64,000 nucleotides of DNA from JAPUEK01 sp963815355 (GCA_963815355.1 CAWFGJ010000006.1:186001-250000), one strand, 5' to 3'. Shown: positions 51,395 through 63,500, counted from the first letter of the stretch. Program-made: numbers and translations. Notes: generated by a model not told the origin, from the letters alone.

Positions 51395-52032
51395 CCAGCG
51401 ATCCCGACCAGCGCGGCAAGCACGCCCCCTGCCGACACAAAAACACCTGTCATTTCAAAGCCCTCCCGAAAGGGGGGGATGCCCTTTGCAAACCGCGCGA
51501 CGAAATGATCACCGCGCAGATCGACCCGCAAAGCTTGAAAATCAAACAGTGTCCGGCTAAGCGCGAATTGCGCTTTATACGCCGCTTCCTTGGCCACAAA
51601 GACCCGCAAAGCCAACGCGCCCTGCGCCGCCTTGGGTTGGCCGTCTAACCAATCCCGCTCTTCCGGGCGCAAGATTTCGGCCCACAGGGCGGGATCAAGC
51701 GGTCGGTCAGGCTCCAGATCCAACCCGATCCCGGCCCAAACCGTGCGCGCCGCGACCGCCAGACAGGCCCCCTCACAATGGCTGATGGTCCCTACACTAC
51801 CCACGGGCCATTGAGGTGAACGGTCGTTCATCATCGGAATCGCCATCGGAGCAATCCCGAGCCCCGCCAGCGCTGCACGCGCCGCCGACCGCCCCGCCGC
51901 AAACTCGGCCACCCGTTTCGGCACGGCCCGGATTGCCTCTTGCGGCCAAGCGGGCTCCCCCGGCACCGGCTCCCCCAGCGCCATTCCTGTCGGCAACACC
52001 GCCCTTAAGGCACAGGCGATCTCAGCCGCCAC
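51391..52032 (-). CDS. 4'-phosphopantetheinyl transferase (Sfp-type)
   Basis: 213 residues from a GTG at 52032, inside the NRPS gene end (11 nt overlap); the ATG at 51984 is an alternative. Motifs: SVGTISHCEGACLAVAA (about 102), GIGLDLEPDRP (metal-binding Asp-x-Glu, about 122) and FVAKEAAYKAQFALS (K-E-A-x-x-K, about 160). Transfers phosphopantetheine from CoA to carrier-domain serines; its translational coupling to the NRPS gene says it activates the PKS and NRPS carriers of this cluster. Confidence 0.9.
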   Translation of the reverse strand: MAAEIACALRAVLPTGMALGEPVPGEPAWPQEAIRAVPKRVAEFAAGRSAARAALAGLGIAPMAIPMMNDRSPQWPVGSVGTISHCEGACLAVAARTVWAGIGLDLEPDRPLDPALWAEILRPEERDWLDGQPKAAQGALALRVFVAKEAAYKAQFALSRTLFDFQALRVDLRGDHFVARFAKGIPPFREGFEMTGVFVSAGGVLAALVGIAG

Positions 52033-55000
52033 GCTGGGCCCGCATCGCCATCCGGCGCGCCATCGCGTCGCCCCGCGCTTCCGCCCGGTCATTGTTGGCA
52101 ACCGGCGCCGCCGCCAGAACCGGACGCTCTTCCAGATGGGCCGCCAAGGCCGATAGGGTCGGAAAGCGGAAAATATCGGTGATCGACAGTTTCGTGACCC
52201 CCAGCGCTGCACGGATTTCCCGGTGCACCTGAACCGCCAGCAAGGAATGCCCGCCCAGCGCAAAGAAGTTATCCCGCGCGCCCACCTTGGCTACCCCCAA
52301 GACGCGCGCCCAGATCGCGGCGATCTGCGCCGCTATGTCGCTTTGCGGCGCCACAAAACCCGCTGCCGCCACTCCTTCGGTGGCAGGCGGCAACAGCGCC
52401 TTGCGGTCAACCTTGCGGTTCGGGGTCAGCGGAAATGCGTCGAGCTGCACAAAGTGCTGAGGCACCATATGCTCCGGCAAATGGCTTGCCAAAGACACAC
52501 GCAAACCCGCAACCTCAACCCGCCCGGTGAAATAGGCGACCAGGCGCACATCCCCCGGGCTGTCCTCACGCGCCAGAACGACCGCTTGGGTCACGCCCGG
52601 TTGCGCCTGCAAGGCCGCTTCGATTTCGCCAAGCTCAATCCGGTAGCCACGCAGCTTTACCTGATGATCCGCCCGGCCCAGAAAATCGAGCCGCCCATCC
52701 TCACGCCAGCGAACCAGATCGCCCGTCCGGTAGAGCCGCGCACCCCAAGGGCAGGCGCGTTCGGCAGAGACAAAACGATCGTTCACAAACCGCTCTGCCG
52801 TCAGGTCCGGGCGCTGCCAATATCCGCGCGTCACCCCGTGACCGCCTATCCACAACTCCCCCGCTACCCCCACCGGAACCGGTTCCATCGCCTCGTCCAG
52901 CACATAAACCTGCTGGTTAGGCAAGGGCCGCCCGATGTTCTGAACGGGCTCTGCCGCGCCCACCTCCTCAACCGACGACCAAATCGTCGTTTCGGTTGGG
53001 CCATACATGTTCAGAATGCGGCCCCCCGTCGCGCGGCGCAGCTCATCCACCAAGGCACCCGGCAACGCCTCGCCGCCCAACATCAGCGTCCCCACCCCGC
53101 CCAGCGCCACGCGGCTATCCTCATTGGTCACGATCATGCGTGCCATCGAAGGCGTGCACTGCAGATGGGTCACTTTGTGCCGCAAAATCTGCGCGGCGAT
53201 GGAATAATCCCCCTCCTCAACGCCGCCACCGGCATTGGACCGCCGCAAGACTTCGGCCAAGGGATACAACCCCTCCATGACCTGCTCTGGCGCGATGCCG
53301 AAATCGATCAGGCAGGCAACCTCGCCCACGCCGATACGCTTCAACTGCTCGACCCGCGCCAGCGCATCGTCGACCGTCCCAAACAGACCCGACTCGTCAA
53401 AGTAGCGTTGAAAGGCAAAGTCCAGAATCGCCTCGGTCTCCTCTGCCGAAAGCGTCTGCAGGTCAATTTCCATCGGGTTGGATACGCCCTGCGGCTTTTT
53501 GAACGCCGGAAAGGCCCAAGCATATTGCTTTATCAACGCCGCCGCCGAGCGCAGGTAATCCTTCATCGGCCCGCGCGCCACGGCCCGCGCATGGTCACGG
53601 TCGCGCGCGATATAGCTGTGCAGCATCAGCGTCACCGTATGCCGCGCCGGATCATGACCCGCCGCCCGCAACGCCTGATGATATAACTGAATCTTGCCCG
53701 CCACCTCATCGATGCTTTGGCCAAGCAGGTGGGTCAGCACATTGGCCCCGATTGCCCCCGCCTCGCGCCATGTCTCAGGGTTGCCCGCAGTCGTCACCCA
53801 TAGCGGCAGTTCCTTGGAGACAGGCCGCGGTTGGCTGAGCAACTCAAAGCTCCCGCCCGCCGCCGTCGGGAAGGCGACCTTCTCGCCGCGCCACAAGCGC
53901 CGCACCTTGTCGGCGGCATCAAACATCGCCGCCTTGTTGTTCGGAGGTGTGTTCTCCGGGCGCAGCACGAAGTCGTCCGGATGCCAGCCAGAGGCCACCG
54001 CGATCCCGGCGCGCCCGTTGGTCAGGTTGTCAATCACCGCCCATTCTTCGGCGATCCGGGCCGGATGGTGTAGCGGCATCACACAAGACCCTGCCCGCAC
54101 CCCAATGTTCCTGGTCACCGCCGCCACCGCCGCGCCTGTCACCGAAGGATTCGGGTAGGGCCCGCCAAAAGCATGGAAATGCCGCTCGGGCGTCCAGACC
54201 GCCACAAAGCCGTGGCTGTCGGCAAACTTCGCGCCCTCCAGCAGCAGTTCGTATTTCTTCGGCCCGGCCCCGTCGTCATTCCCCCAATAATACAGCGAGA
54301 AATCCATCTTTTGCGCCGACGCGATCCGCCCCCCGGACACAAGCGCCCGGTTTTCATCGGACGAGATCACCACTTTGAACCCGCGCGCCAAGGTCCAGAA
54401 CAACTCCAGCACCGAGATATCAAACGACAGCGAGGTGACGGCCAGCCAGACCCCCGGCTTGCCCCCGATCCGCTCATCCATCCCTATGAAAAAGTTTTCC
54501 ACATTTCGATGTTCGACCATCACGCCCTTCGGCCGACCTGTCGAACCCGAGGTGTATATCATATAAGCGAGGTCTGCCGCCTGAACCCCAGTGACCGGGT
54601 TTTCCGGCGATGCCGCCGCGATCCGACCATCCAGATCCAGCTCCAGCACCTGCGCCCCATGCCCGGGCAGCGCGATGCCCGATTGGGTTACGATCACCGG
54701 GCAAGCCGAATCCTCAATATAAAGGGCGATGCGATCCGCGGGGTAGGCCGGGTCCATCGGCACATAGGCCCCCCCGGCTTTCTGGATCGCCAAGGCCCCG
54801 ACCACCAGATCCAACGACCGCCGCGTGCAGAGCCCCACCAAAGTGCCGGGCCGCACGCCCATACCGATCAGCACATGCGCCACTCGGTTCGCCCGCGCAT
54901 TAAGCGCCGCATAGGTCAGGCTTTCGCCTTCGCACACCACCGCCAGCGCCTCAGGGCTGCGCGCCACCTGCCGCTCTACCGACTGGTGCACGCAAAGGGA

Positions 55001-56548
55001 TAGGTCCACCTCTGCCGCGGTCTGGTTCCAGCCTTGCAGCACCTGCGCGCGCTCTTGCCCCGTCAGCGCCGACACCCCTGCCACCGCCCCAAGCGGGTCC
55101 GATTGCAGCCCGGTGACGACCTCAGCCAACCGCAGCACCAGCGCCGCAGCCTGCACGCCCGACAACCGCGCGTCGTCATAGATCAGCGCCTGCGGTGTCA
55201 GCGTCACGACCGCCCCCGGCACCGCCGCCGCGCCAATCGCGACCTGCGGCGGCACCAATCCCTCCAGCGCAGGATCGCGCGCGCGCAAGTCCAGCGCAAA
55301 CGCCGGGCAGGCCGCCGCCGCTGCAAGCGCCGCCTGCACCCGGCTGCGCGCCTCAGCCACGGTGCCTTCGGTGGTGATCCGCAAGGGAACCCAGTCGCTC
55401 AGATACCCAGACAGCCCCGCGCCACCGCCATAGGCCAGATCGACCAGCGGTTGCCCAAGAACCCGCGCCATCGCCAGCGCCTTGTCAGCCAACGCCCCGC
55501 CAAGCGGCAGTGATTGCAGCCGCCCTTCGCCGTCCAACACAGCGCCCGGCACTTGCGCCGGTTGCAGTTGGCCCAAGGCCCGTCGCACAGCGCCTTCGCC
55601 TGCCACAACGGCAGCCAGCGCCGCCGTTAGGCCTGCCGCATCCGACAACCCGGGCAAAACCGCCGCGGGTATGGAGGCCGCACTGACCACCCCGCCCCGC
55701 TCTTGGCAACGCAAGCCCGCCAGCCGCACCGCGCCAGAGCCGCAGGCCACAACCAGCCCCTCAGCCCCCGCCGCCAAAACCTGACCGGGCATTCCGTGCC
55801 CCTCGGCCATCTCCGCCGAGCCGACATTCAGCACCCGCGCCCCGGTCTCTATTTTGGCTGTGCACAGCGGATTCCAATACCGCCCGTGATCCAACCCGCG
55901 CACCAGACGAATGATTGCCTGTGCGCTTTGGGTAAAATCAATCCGCCCCATCGCCGCCGGGCGATCATCGCGCAACGACACTTTGCGCCCGGCCAGATCC
56001 TGCGGCATCGGGCGCAATCCGCGCTCCAACTGGTCCAGCACCGCTGGAAAGCTGTCCATCCCCGCCTCCAGACAGCGGGTGTTCAGCGTTAACGCCGTCT
56101 CATTTGGCGCGATGTCAAAATTGCGGACCTCCAGCAGGTCGCCTTCATCCACCCCGCCCGCGATCAGATGCCAACTGATCCCGTGCCGCACAGCACCGTT
56201 CAAAATAGCCCAAGCCGGCGCGTTCAACCCCGCAGCGCCCGGCAAAGGCCCGTCGTGAAAGTTCACTGCCCCCCGGCCCGCCAAAGCCAGAACCTCGGGC
56301 GGCAGCACGGTCAGGTTGGCGACCGAAAGCAGCCAATCCACCGATTGCCCGGCCAGCGCTGCGGCCAGTCGCCCAGCCCAACCCGGACCAAACCCCACGA
56401 CGAGAATGCCCAAAGCCTCGGCCCACTGCTTCAGATCAGCATTGCGGGTGACCAGCGCGGCAATGCCGTGCCCACGCTCCAGCAGCTTCTCGCCGCAGGC
56501 GCGGGTCAGGGTTTCGTTGCCGATCAACAAGGCGGTAAACGCAGTCAT
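52022..56548 (-). CDS. NRPS: formyltransferase-like domain, A domain with inserted luciferase-like monooxygenase, PCP
   Basis: 1508 residues; AGGAG lies 6 nt before the ATG at 56548 (the ATG at 56554 is too close). Residues 1-250: formyltransferase fold with catalytic Asn/His in AVNFHDGPLP and Asp in GVDEGDLL. About 350-520: a region like the end of a condensation domain but without HHxxxDG. About 525-740: A-domain N-half (YMIYTSGSTGRPKGV). About 740-1130: FMN luciferase-like monooxygenase (KMDFSLYYWGNDDGAGPKKY, WTPERHFHAFGG, ASGWHPDDFVL). About 1130-1400: A-domain C-half (NMYGPTETTIWSS, YRTGDLVRW, KVDRKAL). PCP serine in FFALGGHSLLA (about 1435). No thioesterase. The formyltransferase-A-PCP order is that of formylating initiation modules such as LgrA. 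Confidence 0.93.
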   Translation of the reverse strand: MTAFTALLIGNETLTRACGEKLLERGHGIAALVTRNADLKQWAEALGILVVGFGPGWAGRLAAALAGQSVDWLLSVANLTVLPPEVLALAGRGAVNFHDGPLPGAAGLNAPAWAILNGAVRHGISWHLIAGGVDEGDLLEVRNFDIAPNETALTLNTRCLEAGMDSFPAVLDQLERGLRPMPQDLAGRKVSLRDDRPAAMGRIDFTQSAQAIIRLVRGLDHGRYWNPLCTAKIETGARVLNVGSAEMAEGHGMPGQVLAAGAEGLVVACGSGAVRLAGLRCQERGGVVSAASIPAAVLPGLSDAAGLTAALAAVVAGEGAVRRALGQLQPAQVPGAVLDGEGRLQSLPLGGALADKALAMARVLGQPLVDLAYGGGAGLSGYLSDWVPLRITTEGTVAEARSRVQAALAAAAACPAFALDLRARDPALEGLVPPQVAIGAAAVPGAVVTLTPQALIYDDARLSGVQAAALVLRLAEVVTGLQSDPLGAVAGVSALTGQERAQVLQGWNQTAAEVDLSLCVHQSVERQVARSPEALAVVCEGESLTYAALNARANRVAHVLIGMGVRPGTLVGLCTRRSLDLVVGALAIQKAGGAYVPMDPAYPADRIALYIEDSACPVIVTQSGIALPGHGAQVLELDLDGRIAAASPENPVTGVQAADLAYMIYTSGSTGRPKGVMVEHRNVENFFIGMDERIGGKPGVWLAVTSLSFDISVLELFWTLARGFKVVISSDENRALVSGGRIASAQKMDFSLYYWGNDDGAGPKKYELLLEGAKFADSHGFVAVWTPERHFHAFGGPYPNPSVTGAAVAAVTRNIGVRAGSCVMPLHHPARIAEEWAVIDNLTNGRAGIAVASGWHPDDFVLRPENTPPNNKAAMFDAADKVRRLWRGEKVAFPTAAGGSFELLSQPRPVSKELPLWVTTAGNPETWREAGAIGANVLTHLLGQSIDEVAGKIQLYHQALRAAGHDPARHTVTLMLHSYIARDRDHARAVARGPMKDYLRSAAALIKQYAWAFPAFKKPQGVSNPMEIDLQTLSAEETEAILDFAFQRYFDESGLFGTVDDALARVEQLKRIGVGEVACLIDFGIAPEQVMEGLYPLAEVLRRSNAGGGVEEGDYSIAAQILRHKVTHLQCTPSMARMIVTNEDSRVALGGVGTLMLGGEALPGALVDELRRATGGRILNMYGPTETTIWSSVEEVGAAEPVQNIGRPLPNQQVYVLDEAMEPVPVGVAGELWIGGHGVTRGYWQRPDLTAERFVNDRFVSAERACPWGARLYRTGDLVRWREDGRLDFLGRADHQVKLRGYRIELGEIEAALQAQPGVTQAVVLAREDSPGDVRLVAYFTGRVEVAGLRVSLASHLPEHMVPQHFVQLDAFPLTPNRKVDRKALLPPATEGVAAAGFVAPQSDIAAQIAAIWARVLGVAKVGARDNFFALGGHSLLAVQVHREIRAALGVTKLSITDIFRFPTLSALAAHLEERPVLAAAPVANNDRAEARGDAMARRMAMRAQRGG

Positions 56549-56586
56549 CCACATCTCCTGCCCGCCCAACCTCGGCGGGGTGCCCG

Positions 56587-57588
56587 CTATTCGGCGGGGC
56601 GTTCTTGGCGGGCGGCCCTCGGCCCACCCCAAACAGATTTCGCACAGGCTCGCAGCGCATGTGTGGTCAAATCACGCAGATAATGCGGCGGATCGCCCCT
56701 GTCTTTGCGCTGGATCAGCAGCCGGGCCCGCCACAACAACCCGCCCGCCACCAAGGCCACCGTGGCGCAGCCGGCATAAAGGCGACCGTGGTTTTTAACG
56801 AAATAGTGCAGACGGCTGTCCAGCCAAAACGTGGGCACGCGCCGCCATTCCTTCATCCCGGTGGACACTGAGCCGATGTGCTGCACCCGGCTTTCCACCA
56901 CATAATCCGTGGGCCAGCCCGCCAAAGCCGCGCGCCGACACAAATCCGTTTCCTCAAAATACAAAAAGAAACGCTCATCGAAGAGCCCGATTTCCGCCAA
57001 CACCGACCGGCGCATCATCAAACTGGCCCCCGCCAGCCAGTCAACCCGGACTGTCGTCGCGGGAATAGGCTGGGCCACGATGGAACGCCGCAATGCCCGA
57101 CTGATCGGCCCGAACCGCGCCTGCGCCTCAAACTCCCCGGCGATAGAGGGAAAGCGGAACGCCGTCCGGTGCGCCACGCCATCGGCGCCGTAAATGAAAC
57201 TGCCCGCAAAGCCGGTTTCAGGGTGCCGCGCCAGATGGCCGATCAACGCGGTGATCGCCCCTTTGTCAGGGAACGCATCAGAGTTCAGGATATAAACCAG
57301 ATCCGGCGCGGACCCGTCCGGCATCCCGGCAAGGATGCCAAAGTTGTTGCCCGCACCAAACCCACCGTTGCGCCCTGATTGCAGAACCCGCACTGCTTGC
57401 GGCCCTCGGTCCCAACCACGCGCTGCGACCTCTTCGGTCAGCCGCGCGAACGATCCGTCGCCCGAATCGTTGTCCACCAAGACCAGCGCGCCCGTGACCC
57501 CTTCCAGCGCCTCCAGAGCCGAGGCTGCGGCGCGCAGCGTCATCTCCGCCGTCCGCCAGTTCAGGATCACCGTCAGCAGTCCCGCCAT
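56587..57588 (-). CDS. Family 2 glycosyltransferase
   Basis: 333 residues. GT-A fold: LTVILNWRTAEMTLRAAASA (N-terminus), LVDNDSGDGSFARL (about 36), NGGFGAGNNFG (about 74), the nucleotide-metal site YILNSDAFPDKGAI (about 98), and AGASLMMRRSVLAEIGLFDE then RFFLYFEETDLCRR (about 190-225), all as in rhamnosyl/dTDP-sugar-type GT2 enzymes. A C-terminal hydrophobic patch (YAGCATVALVAGGLLW) may touch the membrane. It starts immediately after the PKS stop (TAGATG), so it belongs to the cluster and probably glycosylates its product. Confidence 0.9.
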   Translation of the reverse strand: MAGLLTVILNWRTAEMTLRAAASALEALEGVTGALVLVDNDSGDGSFARLTEEVAARGWDRGPQAVRVLQSGRNGGFGAGNNFGILAGMPDGSAPDLVYILNSDAFPDKGAITALIGHLARHPETGFAGSFIYGADGVAHRTAFRFPSIAGEFEAQARFGPISRALRRSIVAQPIPATTVRVDWLAGASLMMRRSVLAEIGLFDERFFLYFEETDLCRRAALAGWPTDYVVESRVQHIGSVSTGMKEWRRVPTFWLDSRLHYFVKNHGRLYAGCATVALVAGGLLWRARLLIQRKDRGDPPHYLRDLTTHALRACAKSVWGGPRAARQERPAE

Positions 57589-60500
57589 CTATTCTGCCGC
57601 CTCTGCCAGCGCAGGGCCAAGCGTCAGGCCCCTGTTCTGCTCGGCCCGCGCGATCACCGCGCGCAGCCGCGCGGCCATCACACGCACGTTCGGCTCCAGC
57701 ACCATGCTGTCATGGTCCCCCGGCACTTCGATCACCTCAAGGGCCGCAGCAAAACGGGTCAGGTCATTGTCAGAGAACACATATTCCTTCGCACGACTGA
57801 CCCATTTGCCCCCCGTCACCGACCAGGCCCTATCCAGGGGCGGGCGGAACAACACCGTCGCCCCCGCACGCGCGGGCAGGTCATAGACCGCAATCGCCTC
57901 GCGGAAGGCTTGCTCGATCCCTGCGTTATGGAACTGGGCGACCCCTTGCTCGGCGGACAAGGGCGACCGCTTGCGCCGCTCCCATTCCCACCGCGCGCGC
58001 GCCCAGTCCAGCAAATAGCCCGGGCCACGCGCTTTCAACTCGGCCAGTTTGATCAGCACCTTGTCGGCCCGGCTCAGGGCGGGTCGCCTTGGCAGAGGCG
58101 TGTCCAGCAGCACCAGTTGCGCCACCTCTTGCCCTGCCGCCTCCAACTGGCGCGCCATTTCCCATGCGGTCAGCCCGCCACCCGAAAAGCCGCCCAACAG
58201 ATAGGGGCCATCCGGCTGCACCTGCCGCAACTCGGCAATGTAATCTGCCGCCGCCTCAACCAGATCCCGATGCGGCGCGGCATCGCCATAAAGCCCGCGC
58301 GCCTGCAACCCATAGAACGGCCGGTCCGTGCCCAAAAGCTGCGCGAGATGCCGCAGGTTCAACACATTGCCGAACATCCCCGCGACAAGGAAGAACGGCC
58401 GCTCCGGCCCACCTTCGCCCTCATGCATCGGCACAAGATGGGTAAAGCGCCGCTTTGGTGCGACGGGTTGCGCGCTGTCATGCTCTTCCCCGACTTCGGC
58501 GGTGATCAAAGCTGCACAGGCGGCAATCGTTGGCGCTTCAAACAGAATAGAGATCGGGAATTCCACCCGATATGCTTTCTTGACCATCGCAAAAAGCCGC
58601 ACCGCAATCAGGCTATGACCGCCAAGGTCAAAGAAGCTGTCTTCGACCCCGACCTGCCCGACGCCGAGCAAGTCCTGCCAAAACCCCGTCAAAGTGCGTT
58701 CGACATCAGAGCGCGGCGCGACATAGGCAGTCTCAAGATCGGGGCGTTCAAAGCTCTGCCCCTCAGCGCGGGCCACTTCTGCGGCCGCCGTTTGGCGCAC
58801 AAGCGCCGGCAGATCCAGCGAGGAGACGATGATCTGACTTTGCCCCAGCCCCAGCGCCCGCCCAAAGGCCGCGGCCCCTTCCTCGGGCCGGATGCCCCCG
58901 GCGAACATCTGCAGCAACCGCTCTTCGTCGGGCGACGGGGCCCGCGTGCTGGCGGGCCCAGCGTCAAAGCTCAGCTCCCGAACCGTAGGGGGGGCAAACG
59001 ACAACGCCCCGTCAAGGCGCCGCATGGTGAAGCCTTCCACCTCGGCCACGACCTCGCCGTCCGGTGTGGCCAGCGTGATGTCAAACCGCGCCGTCGCTGC
59101 GTCCGCATGGTTTGGCGCCGCGTTGCGCATGTGGCTGACGATTTCGGCGGGCAGCGGGCGATAAACCGTCATCGCGCTGTAGGACACTGGCACCCACAAA
59201 TGGCGCGGCGTATAGCCGTCGATCAACCCGATCGCCCAGCCTGTGGCCATATCCAGCAAGGCCGGATGCATCGGCCAGTCTCCAGCCTCGGACCGGTAGG
59301 CCAAGGGCAGCGACAACAGCGCCAACCCCTCGGACGCACCAAGGCTGCGCGTCCGCAAGACCCGCCACCTCGACCCAAACCGCAGATGCGCTTCTTGGGG
59401 CGAGACCAGCCCCTCGCCCCGTTCCGGCTCTGGCAGGCGCGCAGCGACGGTGGCCACGTCCAGCCTTGGCGCGACCCCGCCCAGCAAATCCACCTGCGCC
59501 TGCGCGTGCAATTGCCAACCCTGCCGCCCTGAAACGCGGACGGCAGACTGTAACTCTACCCCATACCCTGCCTCCGTGCGGATCAGCCGAAGGCGCAGAT
59601 CGCGCCCTTCGCTCTCGGCAAGATCCAGCGGGCGAAAGAAATAGAGATCCCGCAGCACATAAGCACCGGTTTCCCCCTGCGCCCGCAGCGCCTCGGCGAT
59701 CAATTCGATATAGCCCGTGCCCGGCACCAAAGCCTGCCCCGCAAGGGTCCTGTGGCCATCCAAAAGCCAATGCCCGCAGTCAAGCCGGGCCGTGAACACG
59801 CGGTTGCCCGAAGCGTCAAAACCCGCCTCTGTCAACAGCGGCCCCGCGACCGGTACCTTTGGCGGCAAGGGACGCGCGCCGGTGCGGTCGGCCAAAGCCT
59901 CGGCCGCCATGCCAACCTCGGCCCAAATGCCCCAGTTCAGCGCCACAACCCGCGTCTTGCCACCCGCCCGCGACCGGGCAAAGGCATTCAGGAATTCATT
60001 CGCCGCCACATAGTCGATCTGCCCGGCAGGCCCCGTAACCGTTGAGGTCGAGGAAAACAGCACCATCAACGCCAAAGACCCATCCGGGAACAACCGGTCC
60101 AAAACCAGCGTGCCATGCAGTTTGGGCGCAAAAACCTCTTCGACCTGCGCGGGGGTCTTGATCAACAACGGCGCATCCTGCACCACGCCGGCCGCGTGGA
60201 TCACCGCATGCACCGCGCCAAACTGCGCCTCGGCCCCTTGAACGGCCAGCCGCATCTCTTCCAGATTGCAGACATCTGCCGCCGCGATCCGCAGCTCAGC
60301 CCCCAGCGCCTCCAGCCGTTGCACCGCCCGAAGGCGGCGGCTGATGGGATCGGCAGGGTCGTGTGTTGCAAGATAGCGCGGCCATGTGGCGCGGTCTGGC
60401 AGACCACTGCGCGCGATCAGCGTCAAACGCACCCCAAAGCGGCGCACCAGATCTTCGGCAATGGTCAACCCGATGCCGCCAAACCCGCCGGTGATCAGCA

Positions 60501-63500
60501 CATGCGCGCCCTTCGGCATCTCCGGCCCCACCGGCGGCAAAGCCGCGGGACGCAGGTCCAAGGCATAGCGCCGCTCTGCCCGCAGGGCCGCGATCTGCTC
60601 GGCCGGGAGGGCGAGTAATTCCTCCAAAGCCTGCTCGGCAAGACGATCCAGCCCGCGTTTCGGCACCACCACGTCCAGAGTTGAAACCGTCACCCCCGGC
60701 AATTCCCGCGGAATGACCCGCGCAGGGCCCAGCAGAGTGGCTTTTTCCGGATGGGCCAAACCCTCGCCCGGCTTGACCTGTGCCGCACCACTGGTCACCA
60801 CCGTCAAATGGATCGGGCGCGGCAGATTTTCTTCGGCCAAAGCTTGGGCCAGGAACAGCAGGCTGTAAAAACCCTGTTCCAGATTGCGATGGAAAAAGCT
60901 TGAGCCGGGCCGGAAACTTTCGCCCCGCGTCACGCCCCAGAAATGCGCTATCCGGTTCGGCGCGTGGCCATGGCTGACCAAATCCCGCAGCAAAGCGTCG
61001 TATCCTTCGCGCCCGCGCTCCGGTGCCAAAAGATAGCCACCCTCACCGTCGCGCGCAAAGCCGTCGGCGGCGCGCACGGTGCGCACTTCGTGGCCAGCGG
61101 CGCGCAGACGCCGGACCACTTCGCCGCCAAGGCCAAGATCATCCAGAAAGATCAGCCAGTTCTGCGGCGCGGACTGGTCAAGATCATCGATGTCGAATCC
61201 GGCGGCTTGCGGCGTCCAGTGCGGCACCCACCCCCAATCGGTCACATCATCGCGACGCGCGGGCAGGTCTTGTTCTGCGGGGACGACCGCAGCACCCGGC
61301 GCGATGTAATAGGTCTTGCGCTGAAAGGCATAGCCCGGCAGCGGCACCCGCAAGCGCCGCGCGCCGCCCCAGATCGGCTCCCAATCGACCGCCACGCCGC
61401 AGGCCCAAAGCCGCGCCACAGAACCGATGTGCCAAGCGTCATCCTCTATTTTCTGATCGGGGTGGCGCAAGGCCGGGATCACCTGACCCGCGGGCACACC
61501 ATTGGCCTGCGCCAGCGAAGACAGCGCCCGCCCCGGCCCCATCTCCATGTATATCCGGCCCGGCACTGCCATCAGCGTCGCCAGACCCGCCTGAAACCGC
61601 ACCGTGTTACGCAGGTGCTGTACCCAGTAATCCGGACTGGTCGCCTCTGTCACCGTAAGGGGCTGGCCGGTCCGGTTGGACAAGATCGGTATTTGCGGTG
61701 CCGCCAAGGGGATCGACCGCAGGTAATCGCCAAATCGGCCAAGGATCGGTTCCAGCATACGGCTATGGGCGGCTATGTCGATGGCGATGCGCTGCGTCTC
61801 GATCCCCTCGCCCGCCAGAGCCGCCGCCAAAGCCTGCAAATCCGCGTCGGGGCCGGACACCACGCACAACCCCGGCGCATTGATCGAGGCCATGTCCAGA
61901 TCGCCCGTCAACCGCGGCCGCAGTTCCGCCTCGGCCAAGGGCACCGACAACATCCCCCCCGGCGCGATTTGGTCAAACAACTGACCGCGCAACAGCACCA
62001 ACCCGATGCAATCCTCAAACCGCATCACCCCGGCCAAAGCCGCCGCCGTGTTTTCCCCCATTGAGTGCCCGATGAACGCCGAAGGCACCACGCCCCAGCT
62101 TTCATACAGCTTGGCCAGCGCATATTCGACAATCAGGATCAGCGGCAATTGCACCGAGGGCCGCTTCAGCGCCTGTTCCGCTGCCGCCTCTTGCCCCGGC
62201 TCAGCCAACCACAAGGCGCGGATGTCGTAGTCCAGCTTTGGTTGCAGGACGGTCAGCCCCTTGTCGATCCAATCTGCAAAGACCGGCTCTGTCTCATACA
62301 GATCGCGCGCCATGCCTGTGTATTGCGCGCCGCCACCGGGGAACATGAACACCACCTCGGGCGCCTCGCCCAAATGGTCATGGTTGAAAACCCGGCGCAT
62401 ATCCGCGCCCTCCAGCAGACTGGCCGCCTCTTCGTGGCTATGGGCGACGATCACCCGGCGCTTTTCAAAGGCCTTGCGACCCTCTTTCAGCGTAAAGGCC
62501 ACGTCGGCCAAGGGTTGTTCGGGATGCGCGCGCAAATGGGCCGCCAACCGCGCCGCCTGTGCGTCCAGCGCGGCCTTGGAGCGGGCCGAAAGGACAAGCG
62601 GCTGAAACGGCCAAAGGCTGGCGCCGCTTGGCCCCCGCGCGGGGGCCTCTTCCAGCACCACATGGGCGTTCGTGCCACCTACCCCCAACGAATTGACCCC
62701 TGCCCGCAACGGGCCAACACCCTCCCACGCGCGGAGTTGGTCGTTGACAACAAACGGCGTCTCTTCAAACCCGATCGCCGGGTTCGGCGCCTCATAGCCA
62801 AGGCTTGGGGGCAACTGCCGATGGTGCAGCGACAGCGCCACCTTGATCAGGCTTGCCACACCCGCCGCCGTATCCAGATGGCCGATGTTGGTCTTGACCG
62901 AACCAATCCGGCACGCCCCCGGCACGCCCGGCCCAAAGGCCTGCGCCAAAGCGGCCACCTCAATCGGATCGCCCAGATAGGTGCCGGTGCCGTGGCATTC
63001 GACATAAGACACCGATTGCGCCGCGATCCCCGCAACCGCCTGCGCCTCGGCAATGCAACGCGCCTGACCGTCGACGGACGGTGCAAGATAGCCCGCTTTT
63101 GCCGCCCCGTCGTTGTTAACCGCCGACCCCTTCAGGATCGCCCAGATGTGATCGCCGTCGCGCAGCGCATCCTTGGCGCGGCGCAGCACAACGCACCCCG
63201 CACCCGAGCCGAAAACCGTTCCCTGTGCGCGGTGGTCAAAGGCGTGGCAATGCCCATCGGGCGACAGGATTTCGCCCTCGGTGTAAAGATAGCCGCGGGC
63301 CTGCGGGATCTCGATCGTCACCCCGCCCGCCAAAGCTATATCGCACTCACCATTCAGCAGGCTTTGGGCCGCATAGTGCAGCGCGACAAGGCTGGTTGAA
63401 CAGGCCGTCTGCACGTTGATCGACGGGCCCCGCAGATCAAAACTATGGCTGACACGGGTGGCGAGAAAATCCTTGTCGTTGCCGGTGTGGCGCAGCAAAA

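Noticed and set aside
57379..59532. Long plus-strand open frame of about 717 codons opposite the PKS and glycosyltransferase genes
   Set aside because: It is the antisense shadow of high-GC coding DNA, rich in Arg/His/Gln with no domain; the minus-strand PKS has all catalytic motifs.
62065..63399. Plus-strand frame of 444 codons opposite the KS domain
   Set aside because: Same reason: antisense of an unambiguous ketosynthase, with shadow-type composition.
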